Shown here: positions 9,925 through 18,413 of the stretch, piece after piece
Position numbering within the stretch: position 1 is the stretch's first letter
How the letters are laid out: each line of letters opens with the position of its first letter
Origin: Enterococcus sp. 9E7_DIV0242
GTDB taxonomy: Bacteria > Bacillota > Bacilli > Lactobacillales > Enterococcaceae
DNA length: 64,000 nucleotides
Direction of reading: 5' to 3'
NCBI RefSeq assembly: GCF_002140975.2
Contig: NZ_CP147247.1
Span: forward strand, 1,550,001 to 1,614,000
The notes under the pieces: model-generated
The model's database searches: none
Told to the model about the DNA's origin: nothing
What the model saw: only the letters and a program-made list of their open reading frames with translations
Made by a program: the position numbers and the translations under genes

Positions 9925-10737
9925 CTATTTTCCAGATCCTGTTGCCACACCGGCAATAAACTGCTTCTGGAAAATAATGTATACAATGATAACCGGAATA
10001 ATAGAAATTGATGTTGCAGCGAACAAACCACCATAATCTGTTCCATATTGACCATTGAACATTCGAAGTCCAACTGAGATCAATTGTTTGTTTTCATCAT
10101 TGATCACTAAGAACGGCCAGAGAAAATCCTCCCAGCTCCATAGGAATTGGAAAATTGCCAGACTTGCAATTGTGTTACGAGACATTGGTAAAATGATTTT
10201 ATGGAAAATAAAGAAATCTGTTGCACCATCAACACGTGCAGCTTCAAGCATTTCATCAGATATCTGCGAAATAGATTGGCGAAACATGAAAATACCGAAA
10301 CCACTGACCATCGCCGGAATAATCAATGCCTTATACGAATCCAGCCAGCCAAAGTCCATCATCATTTCATATTTTGGAATAATCGTCACAGCCCACGGCA
10401 GCATCATTGTACTCAATACGACGCCAAACAATAGATTTCTACCTCTGAATCGAAACTTCGCAAAGACAAACCCAACTAACGCGCTAGAATAAATCGTGAT
10501 TGCTGTGATTGCCACTGAAATCAACAAACTATTGAAAAACATACGCATAAAATTGAACTTCTCTTGAACATCTACATAATTTTGAAGCGTTGTTGGCGTT
10601 GGAAAGAGTCCGCCGTCCACTCTGACGATTTCCTGATTGGTTGCAAAAGAAGAGAGAAGCATCCAAACAAATGGTACGACCGTCACTAAGGCTAAAAATA
10701 ATAGGAATAAGTTGAATAGGATCTTTTTCGTTTTCAT
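9925..10737 (-). CDS. Sugar ABC transporter permease, MalG type
   Basis: Inner-membrane subunit of a CUT1 carbohydrate importer, 270 residues with about six hydrophobic segments. The EAA motif that docks the ATPase is seen in EAARVDGATDFFIFHKIILPMSR, and the C-terminal region ends with the usual FQKQFIAGVATGSGK. The start codon overlaps the stop of the upstream permease by four bases (ATGA), as is common for MalF/MalG pairs. No ATPase gene is in the operon, so a shared MsmK-like ATPase encoded elsewhere is expected. Confidence 0.95.
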   Translation of the reverse strand: MKTKKILFNLFLLFLALVTVVPFVWMLLSSFATNQEIVRVDGGLFPTPTTLQNYVDVQEKFNFMRMFFNSLLISVAITAITIYSSALVGFVFAKFRFRGRNLLFGVVLSTMMLPWAVTIIPKYEMMMDFGWLDSYKALIIPAMVSGFGIFMFRQSISQISDEMLEAARVDGATDFFIFHKIILPMSRNTIASLAIFQFLWSWEDFLWPFLVINDENKQLISVGLRMFNGQYGTDYGGLFAATSISIIPVIIVYIIFQKQFIAGVATGSGK

Positions 10738-11612
10738 TTGTCCAGCTTCCCTTCCCCTGTAATTTTGAACATGATGATTGTTAAAATACCAATGATCACA
10801 AAGAGTATGATCGCCATTGCCGAAGCTGTACCAAAATTATATTTTTCAAAAGCTTCATCAAAAATCAAATAGGAGATCACATAGGTACTCGTCCCAGGTC
10901 CGCCTTTTGTCATAATCAGTATTTGTATATAAGCCTGTAAATAAGTAATCAGTGATGTAATGACTACAAAAAGAGTAGTTGGTCGTAACAGCGGCCAAGT
11001 GATTTGACTAAATTTCTGCCATTTACTCGCACCATCGATCGACGCTGCCTCGAACACATCCTCCGGTAAGCCCATCAGTCCTCCAAGAAAAATTACCGTA
11101 GCATAGCCAAAATCTTTCCAAATCGTCATGATAATAATTGCTGGCATAGCCCATTGAGAGTTCATCAGCCAGTTGATATCCAAGCCAAACAGTTTATTGA
11201 TCAGTCCAAACTGTGGATTGAACATCCACATCCAAACAAAGGATACCGCAACTAATGGCGTGATCGTCGGCATATAGAACATCCCTCTAAAGAATGTCTT
11301 GAAGCGTGCCAGTTTTGAATACAGCAAAGTCGCCAGCCCCAGCCCAAGTACAACACGAAACACTACGGAGAAGAATGAAAAAATAAATGTATTGCTCATT
11401 GAACTCCAGAACAGTTTATTCGTTAAAACATTTTTAAAGTTCTCAAATCCGACGTAGTCATATTTATCAATCAAAGGATTCCAGTCATGAAGACTTCCTG
11501 CAAATGCTTTATAAATTGGATAGATAAGAAAAATAGCAAAATAGAGGACCAATAGTGTGATCGTCACATTCCTCAGATTAATGAATGCAGGTTTTATTGT
11601 TTTTTGTTCCAT
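10734..11612 (-). CDS. Sugar ABC transporter permease, MalF type
   Basis: First permease of the CUT1 importer, 292 residues, six predicted membrane segments beginning with ITLLVLYFAIFLIYPIY. The EAA loop is EDVFEAASIDGASKWQKFSQITWPLL. The ATG follows a strong GGGGGAG. It sits 66 bases after the binding-protein gene and overlaps the MalG-type gene, so the three genes form one transport unit for an alpha-glucoside. Confidence 0.95.
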   Translation of the reverse strand: MEQKTIKPAFINLRNVTITLLVLYFAIFLIYPIYKAFAGSLHDWNPLIDKYDYVGFENFKNVLTNKLFWSSMSNTFIFSFFSVVFRVVLGLGLATLLYSKLARFKTFFRGMFYMPTITPLVAVSFVWMWMFNPQFGLINKLFGLDINWLMNSQWAMPAIIIMTIWKDFGYATVIFLGGLMGLPEDVFEAASIDGASKWQKFSQITWPLLRPTTLFVVITSLITYLQAYIQILIMTKGGPGTSTYVISYLIFDEAFEKYNFGTASAMAIILFVIIGILTIIMFKITGEGKLDK

Positions 11613-11678
11613 AATTACTCCCCCTTCATTCTTAGGAAGGACGGTCGGGGAAATCCCCGACGTCCGTTCCCAATCTAT

Positions 11679-13067
11679 CTACTTTGCTTCATCAAAAAAC
11701 GCATAGCTGGATTCCAATGAAGTAAAATCTGTATCCTTCATTTCAGATTCCATCTTTTCTTGTCCATCCTTGATTGCCTGCTTCATTTCTTTTCCGTTAT
11801 AAAGTACATCATCCAATGTTTGATCTGCTGTCTTTTCAACAGTAGCAGGGAACGCACCCGGCCAGATCAAGCGATCCACACGTGGAGCAATCGCACTTAA
11901 AACTGGATTTTCTAAAATTTCAGTATCTTCAGCCAACGATTTTTTGGTTGGGAATGAAGCAAGAGCCAACGCACCTTTTTTAGAGTATTCATCATTTGCC
12001 AAGCAATACTTCAAGAAATCCTGTCCAACAGCCTGTTGCTCTTCAGACTGGTTCTTATTGATCCCCGGAGTACTTTCTCCATTGTAGCGGTCATAAGCAA
12101 ATGGCGTTTCTTCCGTTGGTGTTGGCGTTGGGAACACTCCAAAATCAATATCCGGATAATTCGTATTTAGCTCATTCAGATACCAGCCCCACATATAAAC
12201 CATAGCAGACTGCCCATTACCAAAGCTTTGTTTCGCTTCTTTACCAAAGTCTTTTGAACCAACCTTATCTTTTTCATACAAGTCAATCAGAAACTGCATA
12301 TTTTCAACTGTTGTCTTGTTGTCATAATTAACTTTTGTGCCGGACTCATCAAACAACAATGTTCCTTTCTGATAGTTCAAGCCTTCATAAATCGCACTAT
12401 AGTTTTCAAAGTTATAGTTGAAGCCGGCCTGAGTAATTTGGTCTCCTTCAGTTTTAGTCAATTTCTTCGCTACTTCTCTGAACTGATCCCATGTTTTCGG
12501 AATATCTGCCTCCGTCAGTCCAGCTTCTTTCCACATCGTTTTGTTGTAATAAATATTTCCAGTGTTGATCAAGCTATCTGTGTAATAAACCTTACCATCG
12601 ATCACATGAGGATCAACCGAAGTAAAGTCTGCCTTCAAGTCATCTACTGAAATATCATATGGCGCGAGATATGGAATCAAAATATCGTGCTGTGAATTAT
12701 GAATATTAAAAATTGCTGGTCCATCTTTGCCCTTTAGAGATAGCGGAAGCTTTGTCCAATAGTCTTCCCAAGGCTGATTAACGATTTTGATTTCAACGTT
12801 TGGGTAGATTTTTTCATACTCTTTTGCCATTTCGATTGCCGGATCTCCTTCATTCCACGTCCAGTAATCAATTTTGATAGGTTCTCCATCGTTCACGAGT
12901 TTATTAGGGTCAAACTGAACCGTCTGGCCAATAATGTCCATCCCTTTATCCTCAGTTGTGTCCTTCGTCCCAGAGCTTGCTCCTTCATCTTTTTTTGATG
13001 AGGAACAGGCAGCCAATCCACCAATTAATAAAACTGAAAACAATGCTGTGATGACTCTCTTCTTCAT
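11679..13067 (-). CDS. Sugar ABC transporter solute-binding lipoprotein
   Basis: Extracellular binding protein that delivers substrate to the two permeases. It has a lipoprotein signal peptide (MKKRVITALFSVLLIGG) with the lipobox LAAC at residues 18-21, followed by a Ser/Lys/Asp-rich linker. The mature part shows the family-1 pattern WTWNEGDPAIEMAKEYEKIYP and LINTGNIYYNKTMWKEAGL. Total 462 residues, normal for CUT1 proteins. It is the first gene of the operon, directly downstream of the operator-promoter region, and has AGGAGGG before the ATG. Confidence 0.95.
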   Translation of the reverse strand: MKKRVITALFSVLLIGGLAACSSSKKDEGASSGTKDTTEDKGMDIIGQTVQFDPNKLVNDGEPIKIDYWTWNEGDPAIEMAKEYEKIYPNVEIKIVNQPWEDYWTKLPLSLKGKDGPAIFNIHNSQHDILIPYLAPYDISVDDLKADFTSVDPHVIDGKVYYTDSLINTGNIYYNKTMWKEAGLTEADIPKTWDQFREVAKKLTKTEGDQITQAGFNYNFENYSAIYEGLNYQKGTLLFDESGTKVNYDNKTTVENMQFLIDLYEKDKVGSKDFGKEAKQSFGNGQSAMVYMWGWYLNELNTNYPDIDFGVFPTPTPTEETPFAYDRYNGESTPGINKNQSEEQQAVGQDFLKYCLANDEYSKKGALALASFPTKKSLAEDTEILENPVLSAIAPRVDRLIWPGAFPATVEKTADQTLDDVLYNGKEMKQAIKDGQEKMESEMKDTDFTSLESSYAFFDEAK

Positions 13068-13092
13068 TGTAAGCCCTCCTAAAATTTATAAG

Positions 13093-13160
13093 GTTTAACG
13101 TTAAACTTAATCTTACAAACAAAGTTTAACGTTAAACTAAAAAGTTGTCAAGCGCTTTCA
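13093..13160 (-). promoter_or_regulatory. Promoter with two LacI-type operators and a cre-like sequence
   Basis: Minus-strand promoter: -35 TTGACA (13146-13151), 17-base spacer, -10 TAAACT (13123-13128). Operator 1 AGTTTAACGTTAAACT (13123-13138) is a perfect palindrome covering the -10; operator 2 GTTTAACGTTAAAC (13093-13106) is identical in its core and lies between the start point and the gene. Centre-to-centre distance is 31 bp, three helical turns. TGAAAGCGCTTGACA (13146-13160) resembles a CcpA cre site but has an imperfect right half, and it overlaps the -35. The layout suggests induction by the pathway sugar and possibly catabolite repression. Confidence 0.8.
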
Positions 13161-13356
13161 TGATATTTTTTTATTTTTAACGAAGATTATTATAGTTACA
13201 TGTTATTCAATTTCATAAAGAAATTCTCTTTCGGGCGCTTTCTGTTTTTTAATGATGTTATTGAATTATTCTTTTTATTTACTTATCATTTCTGGTACTC
13301 AAATTACAGGCAAACAGTATCTCACAGTTTAATTTGTACTTCGCTTGGCTATTTAA
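13161..13356. other. AT-rich spacer upstream of the phosphorylase operon promoter
   Basis: About 200 AT-rich bases between the operon promoter and the terminator of the acetyltransferase gene. I see no gene or clear regulatory site in it. Confidence 0.4.
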
Positions 13357-13457
13357 AAAGGAGCGAGACAATACTATAGCTCAGCTCCTTGAATCCGAAT
13401 AAACGGTGCATCCAAAGTCGTTCATTGTCTTCTCATTGAACATAGTTCGCTCCTTTG
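13357..13457 (-). terminator. Long imperfect terminator hairpin of the acetyltransferase gene
   Basis: AAAGGAGCGA (13357-13366) pairs with TCGCTCCTTT (13448-13457), with GACAAT / ATTGTC further inside. On the minus strand it is followed by TTTTTAAAT. The interior contains GAATAAACGGTG, which also occurs at 37369-37380, linking it to the dispersed intergenic repeat family. Confidence 0.65.
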
Positions 13458-13468
13458 AACCTCTCGAT

Positions 13469-14059
13469 TTATGGCTTATATCCTGTTCTATCCATCTCTG
13501 TGATTTCACGAATCACTTTACAAGGTACCCCAGCGGCAATTACGTTCGCAGGAATATCTTTTGTGATGACACTTCCAGAACCAATAATAGTGTTATCGCC
13601 AATCGTTACTCCCGGATTTACCTGAACCCCAGCACCTAGCCAAACATTATCTCCGATTCTCACAGCGTCTGCATAACAAGCGCCATTTGTGCGCTCCCAT
13701 GCGTCTACTGCATGATTCGAGGTATAGATACCAACTCTTGGGCCAAAAAGAACATTGTCACCGATCTCAATACTGCCACCATCAAGCATAACACAATCAA
13801 AATTGGCATAGAAATTCTTGCCTATCGATATGTTATAACCAAACTCACATCTGAAGGTTGGTTCAAAATGTACAGCTGTACCTATCGACTTTAATAATCG
13901 TTTTAATAGTGCTTCTCTTTCTTCTGATGATTTTCCAAAGCTGACATTGTACTCATTTGTAAGGAAAACTGCTTTTTCTCTCGCCTCGACTAGTTCCTTT
14001 GTTAAGTCATTATACATTTGGCCACTTAAAATAAATTGTCTCTGTTCTTCTAAATTCAT
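13469..14059 (-). CDS. Sugar O-acetyltransferase (maltose/galactoside acetyltransferase family)
   Basis: Transfers acetyl from acetyl-CoA to a sugar hydroxyl in the cytoplasm. The 196-residue protein has the N-terminal Mac domain (about 1-55) followed by left-handed beta-helix hexapeptide repeats (SIGKNFYANFDCVMLDGGSI, IGDNVLFGPRVGIYT, VRIGDNVWLGAGVQV, IGDNTIIGSGSVI). The catalytic His is expected in TSNHAVDAWER. Length and ending are typical of Maa/LacA/NodL proteins. It is upstream of, and transcribed towards, the sugar operon but has its own terminator; any role in the same sugar metabolism is inference. Confidence 0.92.
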   Translation of the reverse strand: MNLEEQRQFILSGQMYNDLTKELVEAREKAVFLTNEYNVSFGKSSEEREALLKRLLKSIGTAVHFEPTFRCEFGYNISIGKNFYANFDCVMLDGGSIEIGDNVLFGPRVGIYTSNHAVDAWERTNGACYADAVRIGDNVWLGAGVQVNPGVTIGDNTIIGSGSVITKDIPANVIAAGVPCKVIREITEMDRTGYKP

Positions 14060-14212
14060 TTATTTTACCTCATAAAGTTTTATTCACTAAAGTATATCAC
14101 ATGCAAAAAAAAGAATAATCACTATTAATGAATAGGCGAATCCACTTTTTAAACGTTTACACTAAAAGTTATTTTTCTATAGTTCATAGCCACTGTCAGT
14201 GCGACCTTTCAA

Positions 14213-14244
14213 CAAAAAAGAACCTGAGGAGGTCCCCAAGTTCT
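14213..14244 (-). terminator. Terminator of the cysteine desulfurase / DUF1831 unit
   Basis: On the minus strand GAACTTGGGG, ACCT loop, CCTCAGGTTC (14220-14243), then TTTTTT. Confidence 0.85.
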
Positions 14245-14254
14245 CATAGTCAGT

Positions 14255-14596
14255 TTACGCTTTTTCCAGTACGCCTCGACTAATCATACCGTCCATCAGA
14301 AAATAGAATTTTTCTTGACTCATTGCGTGCTGCTCATTTTTAAAAATATTCATAGATTTCAAACCATTAGCTGTCGTTACTGACATCTTCAATGTTTGTA
14401 AATCTTTTGCCACTGTAATTTTCAACTTAAAGCCTTCTTTGCTCTGTGGTGTTGCATCCAATGAGCGGATCAATTGAAAATTACCGGAATTTGTTTCTGT
14501 AAAGCCATTATCTCGTAACGTATAGCGTTTTGCAGCTGGATTCATTTTGTAGAAAACGTCTGATCCTTCTACTGCTGCTTTTTCTTTAAATGCCAT
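14255..14596 (-). CDS. DUF1831 family protein
   Basis: Cytoplasmic protein of 113 residues without signal peptide or membrane segment. It matches in length and in the motif YFLMDGMISRGVLEKA the DUF1831 family, whose members in Lactobacillales commonly lie beside a cysteine desulfurase, as here (80 bases downstream of it, same strand, shared terminator). The conserved pairing suggests a role with sulfur or Fe-S metabolism, but no catalytic motif is visible and the function is unknown. GAGGTGAGTAA precedes the ATG. Confidence 0.8.
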   Translation of the reverse strand: MAFKEKAAVEGSDVFYKMNPAAKRYTLRDNGFTETNSGNFQLIRSLDATPQSKEGFKLKITVAKDLQTLKMSVTTANGLKSMNIFKNEQHAMSQEKFYFLMDGMISRGVLEKA

Positions 14597-14675
14597 TTAC
14601 TCACCTCTTTTATTCATTTCATCTTTCATTATAGTAGGAAAGTATCACTTTTTCTAGTCAATTTCTCTAAAATAT

Positions 14676-15824
14676 CTAGTAGGCCTTCAGGCGGCGGACC
14701 GTTTTGATCAGTAAGTCTGAGAAACGTGCAACTTCTTCCTCTGTATTGCCATAGCCAAAGCTGATTCTCAGTGATTCCTTTACAGCCGGATGTTCTTTCC
14801 CATAAATAGCTTCCAACACATGGGAAGGGTCTACTGTTCCTGCGGTACAAGCCGAGCCAATCGAGACAGCCGCACCATTTAGATCCAGATGCATCAGTAG
14901 TAAATCACTGGAGACACCCTTAAACCAGATATTTAAAATATGAGAAAGCTTATTTTCTATATCCCCATTGACCTGATGTTCGATCTCAGCTTCCTCGAGT
15001 TTTTCCAGAATAATTTTCTGAAGTGCTGTATTCTTCGTTTTGTGTTTTTCCTTTTCTTCCAAGGAAAGCAGTTCGACTGCTTTGCCCATACCAGCAATAC
15101 CAGGGATATTCTCTGTTCCGGCACGACGTTTTTCTTCTTGTTCACCGCCTCGAAGAAGTGGTTGAAATTTTAGTCCATCTTTTTTGTATAAAAAACCAAC
15201 ACCCTTTGGTCCATTGATTTTATGAGCCGAGGCACTGAGCAGATCAATCCCTGCTTCATAAGGGGCAATTTGTTCAGAGCCGAAAGCTTGCACTGCATCT
15301 GTATGGAATACTGCCTGATGCTCCTGCAGTAGTGCGCCAATTTCTTTGATTGGCATGAGCTGCCCCGTTTCACTATTACCGGAAACAATAGAGACCAAAA
15401 TCGTGTCTTCCCTTAGAGCTTGACGAAAATCAGCCAAATCGATGCGTCCGGATAAACCCACAGGCAGATAGGTCACCTCGTATCCTTGGCTTTCTAAATA
15501 ATGTAATGATTGTAAAACAGCCGGATGTTCTACCGCTGTTGTAATGATATGCTTGCCATGTTCTTTCATCACTGCTGCCGTCTCGATAATTGCAGTGTTA
15601 TCACTTTCTGTTCCACCACTTGTAAAAATAATTTCGTGAGGCTTGACCTGCAAACTATCTGCAATACTTTGACGAACCGTCTCCAGTTTATGATGCGCCT
15701 CTCGTCCAACCCCATGGATACTAGAGGGGTTTCCAAAAATGCTGTGCATCACTCCTGTCATTTCTTCGATCACATCAGGATGCATCGGTGTCGTTGCAGC
15801 ATGATCTAAATAAATGTATTTCAT
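14676..15824 (-). CDS. Cysteine desulfurase (NifS/IscS family)
   Basis: PLP enzyme that takes sulfur from cysteine and forms an enzyme persulfide for tRNA thiolation or Fe-S assembly. 382 residues. N-terminal YLDHAATTPMHPDV, PLP lysine in SASAHKINGPKGVGFLY, TDAVQAFG for the pyridine ring, and the active-site Cys in SIGSACTAGTVDPSHVL. The short loop around this Cys fits group I (NifS/IscS) rather than SufS. No other isc/suf genes are adjacent; mnmA in this window is a likely acceptor. AAAGGACGAATCCG precedes the start. Confidence 0.95.
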   Translation of the reverse strand: MKYIYLDHAATTPMHPDVIEEMTGVMHSIFGNPSSIHGVGREAHHKLETVRQSIADSLQVKPHEIIFTSGGTESDNTAIIETAAVMKEHGKHIITTAVEHPAVLQSLHYLESQGYEVTYLPVGLSGRIDLADFRQALREDTILVSIVSGNSETGQLMPIKEIGALLQEHQAVFHTDAVQAFGSEQIAPYEAGIDLLSASAHKINGPKGVGFLYKKDGLKFQPLLRGGEQEEKRRAGTENIPGIAGMGKAVELLSLEEKEKHKTKNTALQKIILEKLEEAEIEHQVNGDIENKLSHILNIWFKGVSSDLLLMHLDLNGAAVSIGSACTAGTVDPSHVLEAIYGKEHPAVKESLRISFGYGNTEEEVARFSDLLIKTVRRLKAY

Positions 15825-15904
15825 CGGATTCGTCCTTTCTCGATATGCTTTACTGAGTCATTCTAGCATAGACAACAGGTTTCCTCAAAGTATCTTTCAT
15901 TCGC

Positions 15905-16795
15905 TTAAATCTTTTGCTCCTTTTTAAAGGTCAGGTAGCTACTATACGTAAATACTGCGATGCCCAGCCAAATAAAACCAAACGCTGTAAATTGAGCCAT
16001 TGTATACGGTTCTTTAAATAGAAACACAGCAAATAGCAGCATGATTGTTGGATTGACGTACTGAATGAAACCGACAATGATATATGGAATTCGTTTCGCA
16101 GCTTCTGCAAACAGCAACAATGGAATTGCTGTAACGATCCCTGCACCCATCAAGAGAAGATTGATATTGAACTCATAAGCCATAAAACCTTTAGCTGAGA
16201 AGAAGAACAAATAAACGAATGCAACTGGTAATATGACAAAGGTTTCCAATGTCAGACCCGTATAAGAACTGACCTCAATTTTTTTCTTCATCAGTCCATA
16301 AAAACTGAAGGAAAAAGCCATAATTAGAGAAGCATATGGGACAACACCTGTTTGGATCGTTAGAAGCAATACACCAGTCAATGCCAACGCGCAAGCAAAA
16401 ATCCCAGCCCTATTCAACCTCTCCTTTAAAATAACTGTTCCCAGCAATACGTTGACCAGTGGATTCATATAGTAACCGAGACTAGCTTCGGTCACTCTTC
16501 CTTGACCAACAGAATAAATAAAGGTAAACCAATTGATCGAGATCAAAATAGCCGCTACAATAATGCCAATAACTTTCTTTTTGTCTTTCAATACAGCTGT
16601 TACTTCCTGCATAAATGCCGGACCACGCTTAGTGATCAAAATATAGATACCCATGAATAAAAACGACCAAACAATGCGGTAACACAAAATATCCATTGAG
16701 TTTACAGTCGGCAACAACTTCCAATAAAGAGGAATGATTCCCCATAATACATAGGCTACCAAGCCTAAAATAATCCCTTTTTTCTGTTCTTTCAT
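15905..16795 (-). CDS. rarD: RarD-like EamA family transporter
   Basis: Integral membrane protein of about 296 residues with ten predicted hydrophobic segments, two EamA repeats, and the RarD-type start KKGIILGLVAYVLWGIIPLYWK. Chloramphenicol-sensitivity protein is the historical name; the substrate is unknown. A longer frame begins at 16828, but AAGGAG lies five bases before the ATG at 16795 (MKEQKKG), so the shorter start is preferred. It stands between the desulfurase and prs on the same strand with short gaps. Confidence 0.85.
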   Translation of the reverse strand: MKEQKKGIILGLVAYVLWGIIPLYWKLLPTVNSMDILCYRIVWSFLFMGIYILITKRGPAFMQEVTAVLKDKKKVIGIIVAAILISINWFTFIYSVGQGRVTEASLGYYMNPLVNVLLGTVILKERLNRAGIFACALALTGVLLLTIQTGVVPYASLIMAFSFSFYGLMKKKIEVSSYTGLTLETFVILPVAFVYLFFFSAKGFMAYEFNINLLLMGAGIVTAIPLLLFAEAAKRIPYIIVGFIQYVNPTIMLLFAVFLFKEPYTMAQFTAFGFIWLGIAVFTYSSYLTFKKEQKI

Positions 16796-16919
16796 ACGTT
16801 CTCCTTCCACTCTCTTCAACTCACTCATCGCTAGAGCACCTCGCCATTTCCTCCCTTATCCTCAAGCGCTTCCTATATTTTTCACAAATAATAGAAAGAC
16901 ACTTAAAATCGAAAATAGC

Positions 16920-16957
16920 TAAAACGACCGGAAGACAATCCACCCAGCCGTTTTACT
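16920..16957 (-). terminator. Possible terminator of prs
   Basis: AAAACG at the left pairs with CGTTTT at the right with an imperfect GGCTGG/CCGGTC extension; no long T-run beyond the stem except the stem's own TTTT. Confidence 0.4.
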
Positions 16958-16981
16958 TTTACTTTGTATGTCAATGATGAT

Positions 16982-17950
16982 TTACTCTTTTTTCTTCAGA
17001 TGGAACAATGGACTCATTGGTGTATTTTCATGAATTCTCTTTAGCGCTTCTCCCATGAGTGGTGCACAAGACACAATAGCTAAACACTCTGGTCTGCGAT
17101 CTTCCGTTACAACCACTGAATCTGTGATACATAACTGTTTGATTGGCGAAGCATCAATTCGTTCCTTACCACCTTTTGAAAGCAACCCATGCGAACCACA
17201 AGCATAAACCTCAGCCGCTCCGTTCTCTTTCAAAATCTCGGCAGCAACAGTCAGCGTCTCGCCCGTATTGATGATATCATCAACTAAAATACAGGTTTTG
17301 CCTTTAACTTCTCCGATCACATAACCTGAACGAACGCCATCTACTTCTTCCTGATCCACGATTGCCAATGAAGCATCCAGATACTCTGATAAACTACGCG
17401 CTCGTTGAACCCCACTATTTTTTGGAGACACAACAACGATATTTTCTCCAGTAAGGTTCTTATCTTGATAATGCTGTGCAAACAACGGCATGGTAAACAG
17501 ATTATCCACCGGAATATCAAAGAATCCCTGTACCTGTACTGTATGCAAATCCAATGTCAGCAGACGCGTTGCTCCTGCTTCAACAAGCATATTAGCTACC
17601 AACTTCGCTGTGATTGGTTCTCTCGGCTTCGCTGTACGGTCCTGACGGGCATACCCATAATAAGGCAATATCACGTTGATCGTTTTTGCACTCGCCCGCT
17701 TCAACGCATCAATCATAATCAACAACTCCATCAAATGATCATTTACAGGTGCATTCGTTGCTTGAATCAAATAAACATGATCCCCTCGAATACTCTCCTC
17801 AATGTTGATTTGAATTTCGCCATCACTAAACTGGCGAACAGTGCTTTCTCCTAATTTTGTTCCAACGACCTCAGCAATTTTTTCTGCCAAAGGTTTGTTG
17901 GCATTCAAACTAAAAATCCGCAATGTATCATCTTTGTATTTGCTGCCCAT
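16982..17950 (-). CDS. prs: Ribose-phosphate pyrophosphokinase
   Basis: Makes PRPP from ribose 5-phosphate and ATP for purine, pyrimidine, His and NAD synthesis. 322 residues. Visible motifs: FSDGEIQINIEESIRGDHVYLIQ, the catalytic flexible loop region LPYYGYARQDRTAKPREPITAK, DLHTVQVQGFF, and the PRPP-binding loop CILVDDIINTGETL. The start at 17950 (MGSKYKDDTLRIFS) follows GGAGG by five bases; the longer frame from 17971 lacks a ribosome binding site. Enterococci usually have two prs copies, so this may be one of two. Confidence 0.95.
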   Translation of the reverse strand: MGSKYKDDTLRIFSLNANKPLAEKIAEVVGTKLGESTVRQFSDGEIQINIEESIRGDHVYLIQATNAPVNDHLMELLIMIDALKRASAKTINVILPYYGYARQDRTAKPREPITAKLVANMLVEAGATRLLTLDLHTVQVQGFFDIPVDNLFTMPLFAQHYQDKNLTGENIVVVSPKNSGVQRARSLSEYLDASLAIVDQEEVDGVRSGYVIGEVKGKTCILVDDIINTGETLTVAAEILKENGAAEVYACGSHGLLSKGGKERIDASPIKQLCITDSVVVTEDRRPECLAIVSCAPLMGEALKRIHENTPMSPLFHLKKKE

Positions 17951-18274
17951 GATTTCCTCCATTTTCCTCATTCTACCTCATTTATTTTACCACTGATTGC
18001 CTGAAAAATCATGAAACTTTCACAAGTAATGTCAAAATACAGCTTGAATCTGCTGAAAAGTGATATCTATCTATCATTCTCTCACAAGTAACACGGAAAT
18101 AGTTGTGAGGTGTCCTATTAAATCACTCGTTCCCTTTTCAAATTGACATCGGTTTAGATAGGTAAAGCGATGAAATAGAGTGGCCGTGTCATCAGACGTT
18201 TCCTTATAAATACATGGTACCCTTAATCGAACTATTGAGCCAATGAAAACAGTTGATATTTTTGACTATAGCAC
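17951..18274. other. prs upstream region
   Basis: About 320 bases. A possible prs promoter is TTGACA (18030-18035) and CATGAT (18008-18013) on the minus strand, spacer 16. The sequence TTACTTGTGA occurs twice on the minus strand, at about 18020-18029 and 18083-18092, a possible direct-repeat binding site. I see no gene. Confidence 0.4.
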
Positions 18275-18314
18275 CACCAAAAAACGCACTCAACATGGAG
18301 TGCGTTCTTTGGTG
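18275..18314 (-). terminator. Terminator downstream of the sortase-like gene
   Basis: CACCAAAAAACGCACTC (18275-18291) pairs with GAGTGCGTTCTTTGGTG (18298-18314). On the minus strand the inner stem ACGCACTC / GAGTGCGT is followed by TTTTT. It lies about 100 bases beyond the stop of the gene at 18414. Confidence 0.75.
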
Positions 18315-18329
18315 AAAAGCCTAAATAGA

Positions 18330-18346
18330 TTTTGGGGAAATCTACA
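18330..18346 (+). repeat. Copy 1 of a short motif repeated near the Mga genes
   Basis: TTTTGGGGAAATCTACA, preceded by AAGCCTAAATA; the same order recurs at 21210-21249 with one extra A. In both places it follows a terminator-like hairpin. Confidence 0.5.
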
Positions 18347-18413
18347 AACTTTGTTTACTCTGCACTCAAAGAGTTCTTCTCATGCAAGGAAAACGTTAAA
18401 AGAATCTATAGTA

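Noticed and set aside
13146..13160. Full cre site for CcpA at the phosphorylase promoter
   Set aside because: Left half TGAAAGCG is good but the right half ends CTTGACA and coincides with the -35, so I list it only as cre-like.
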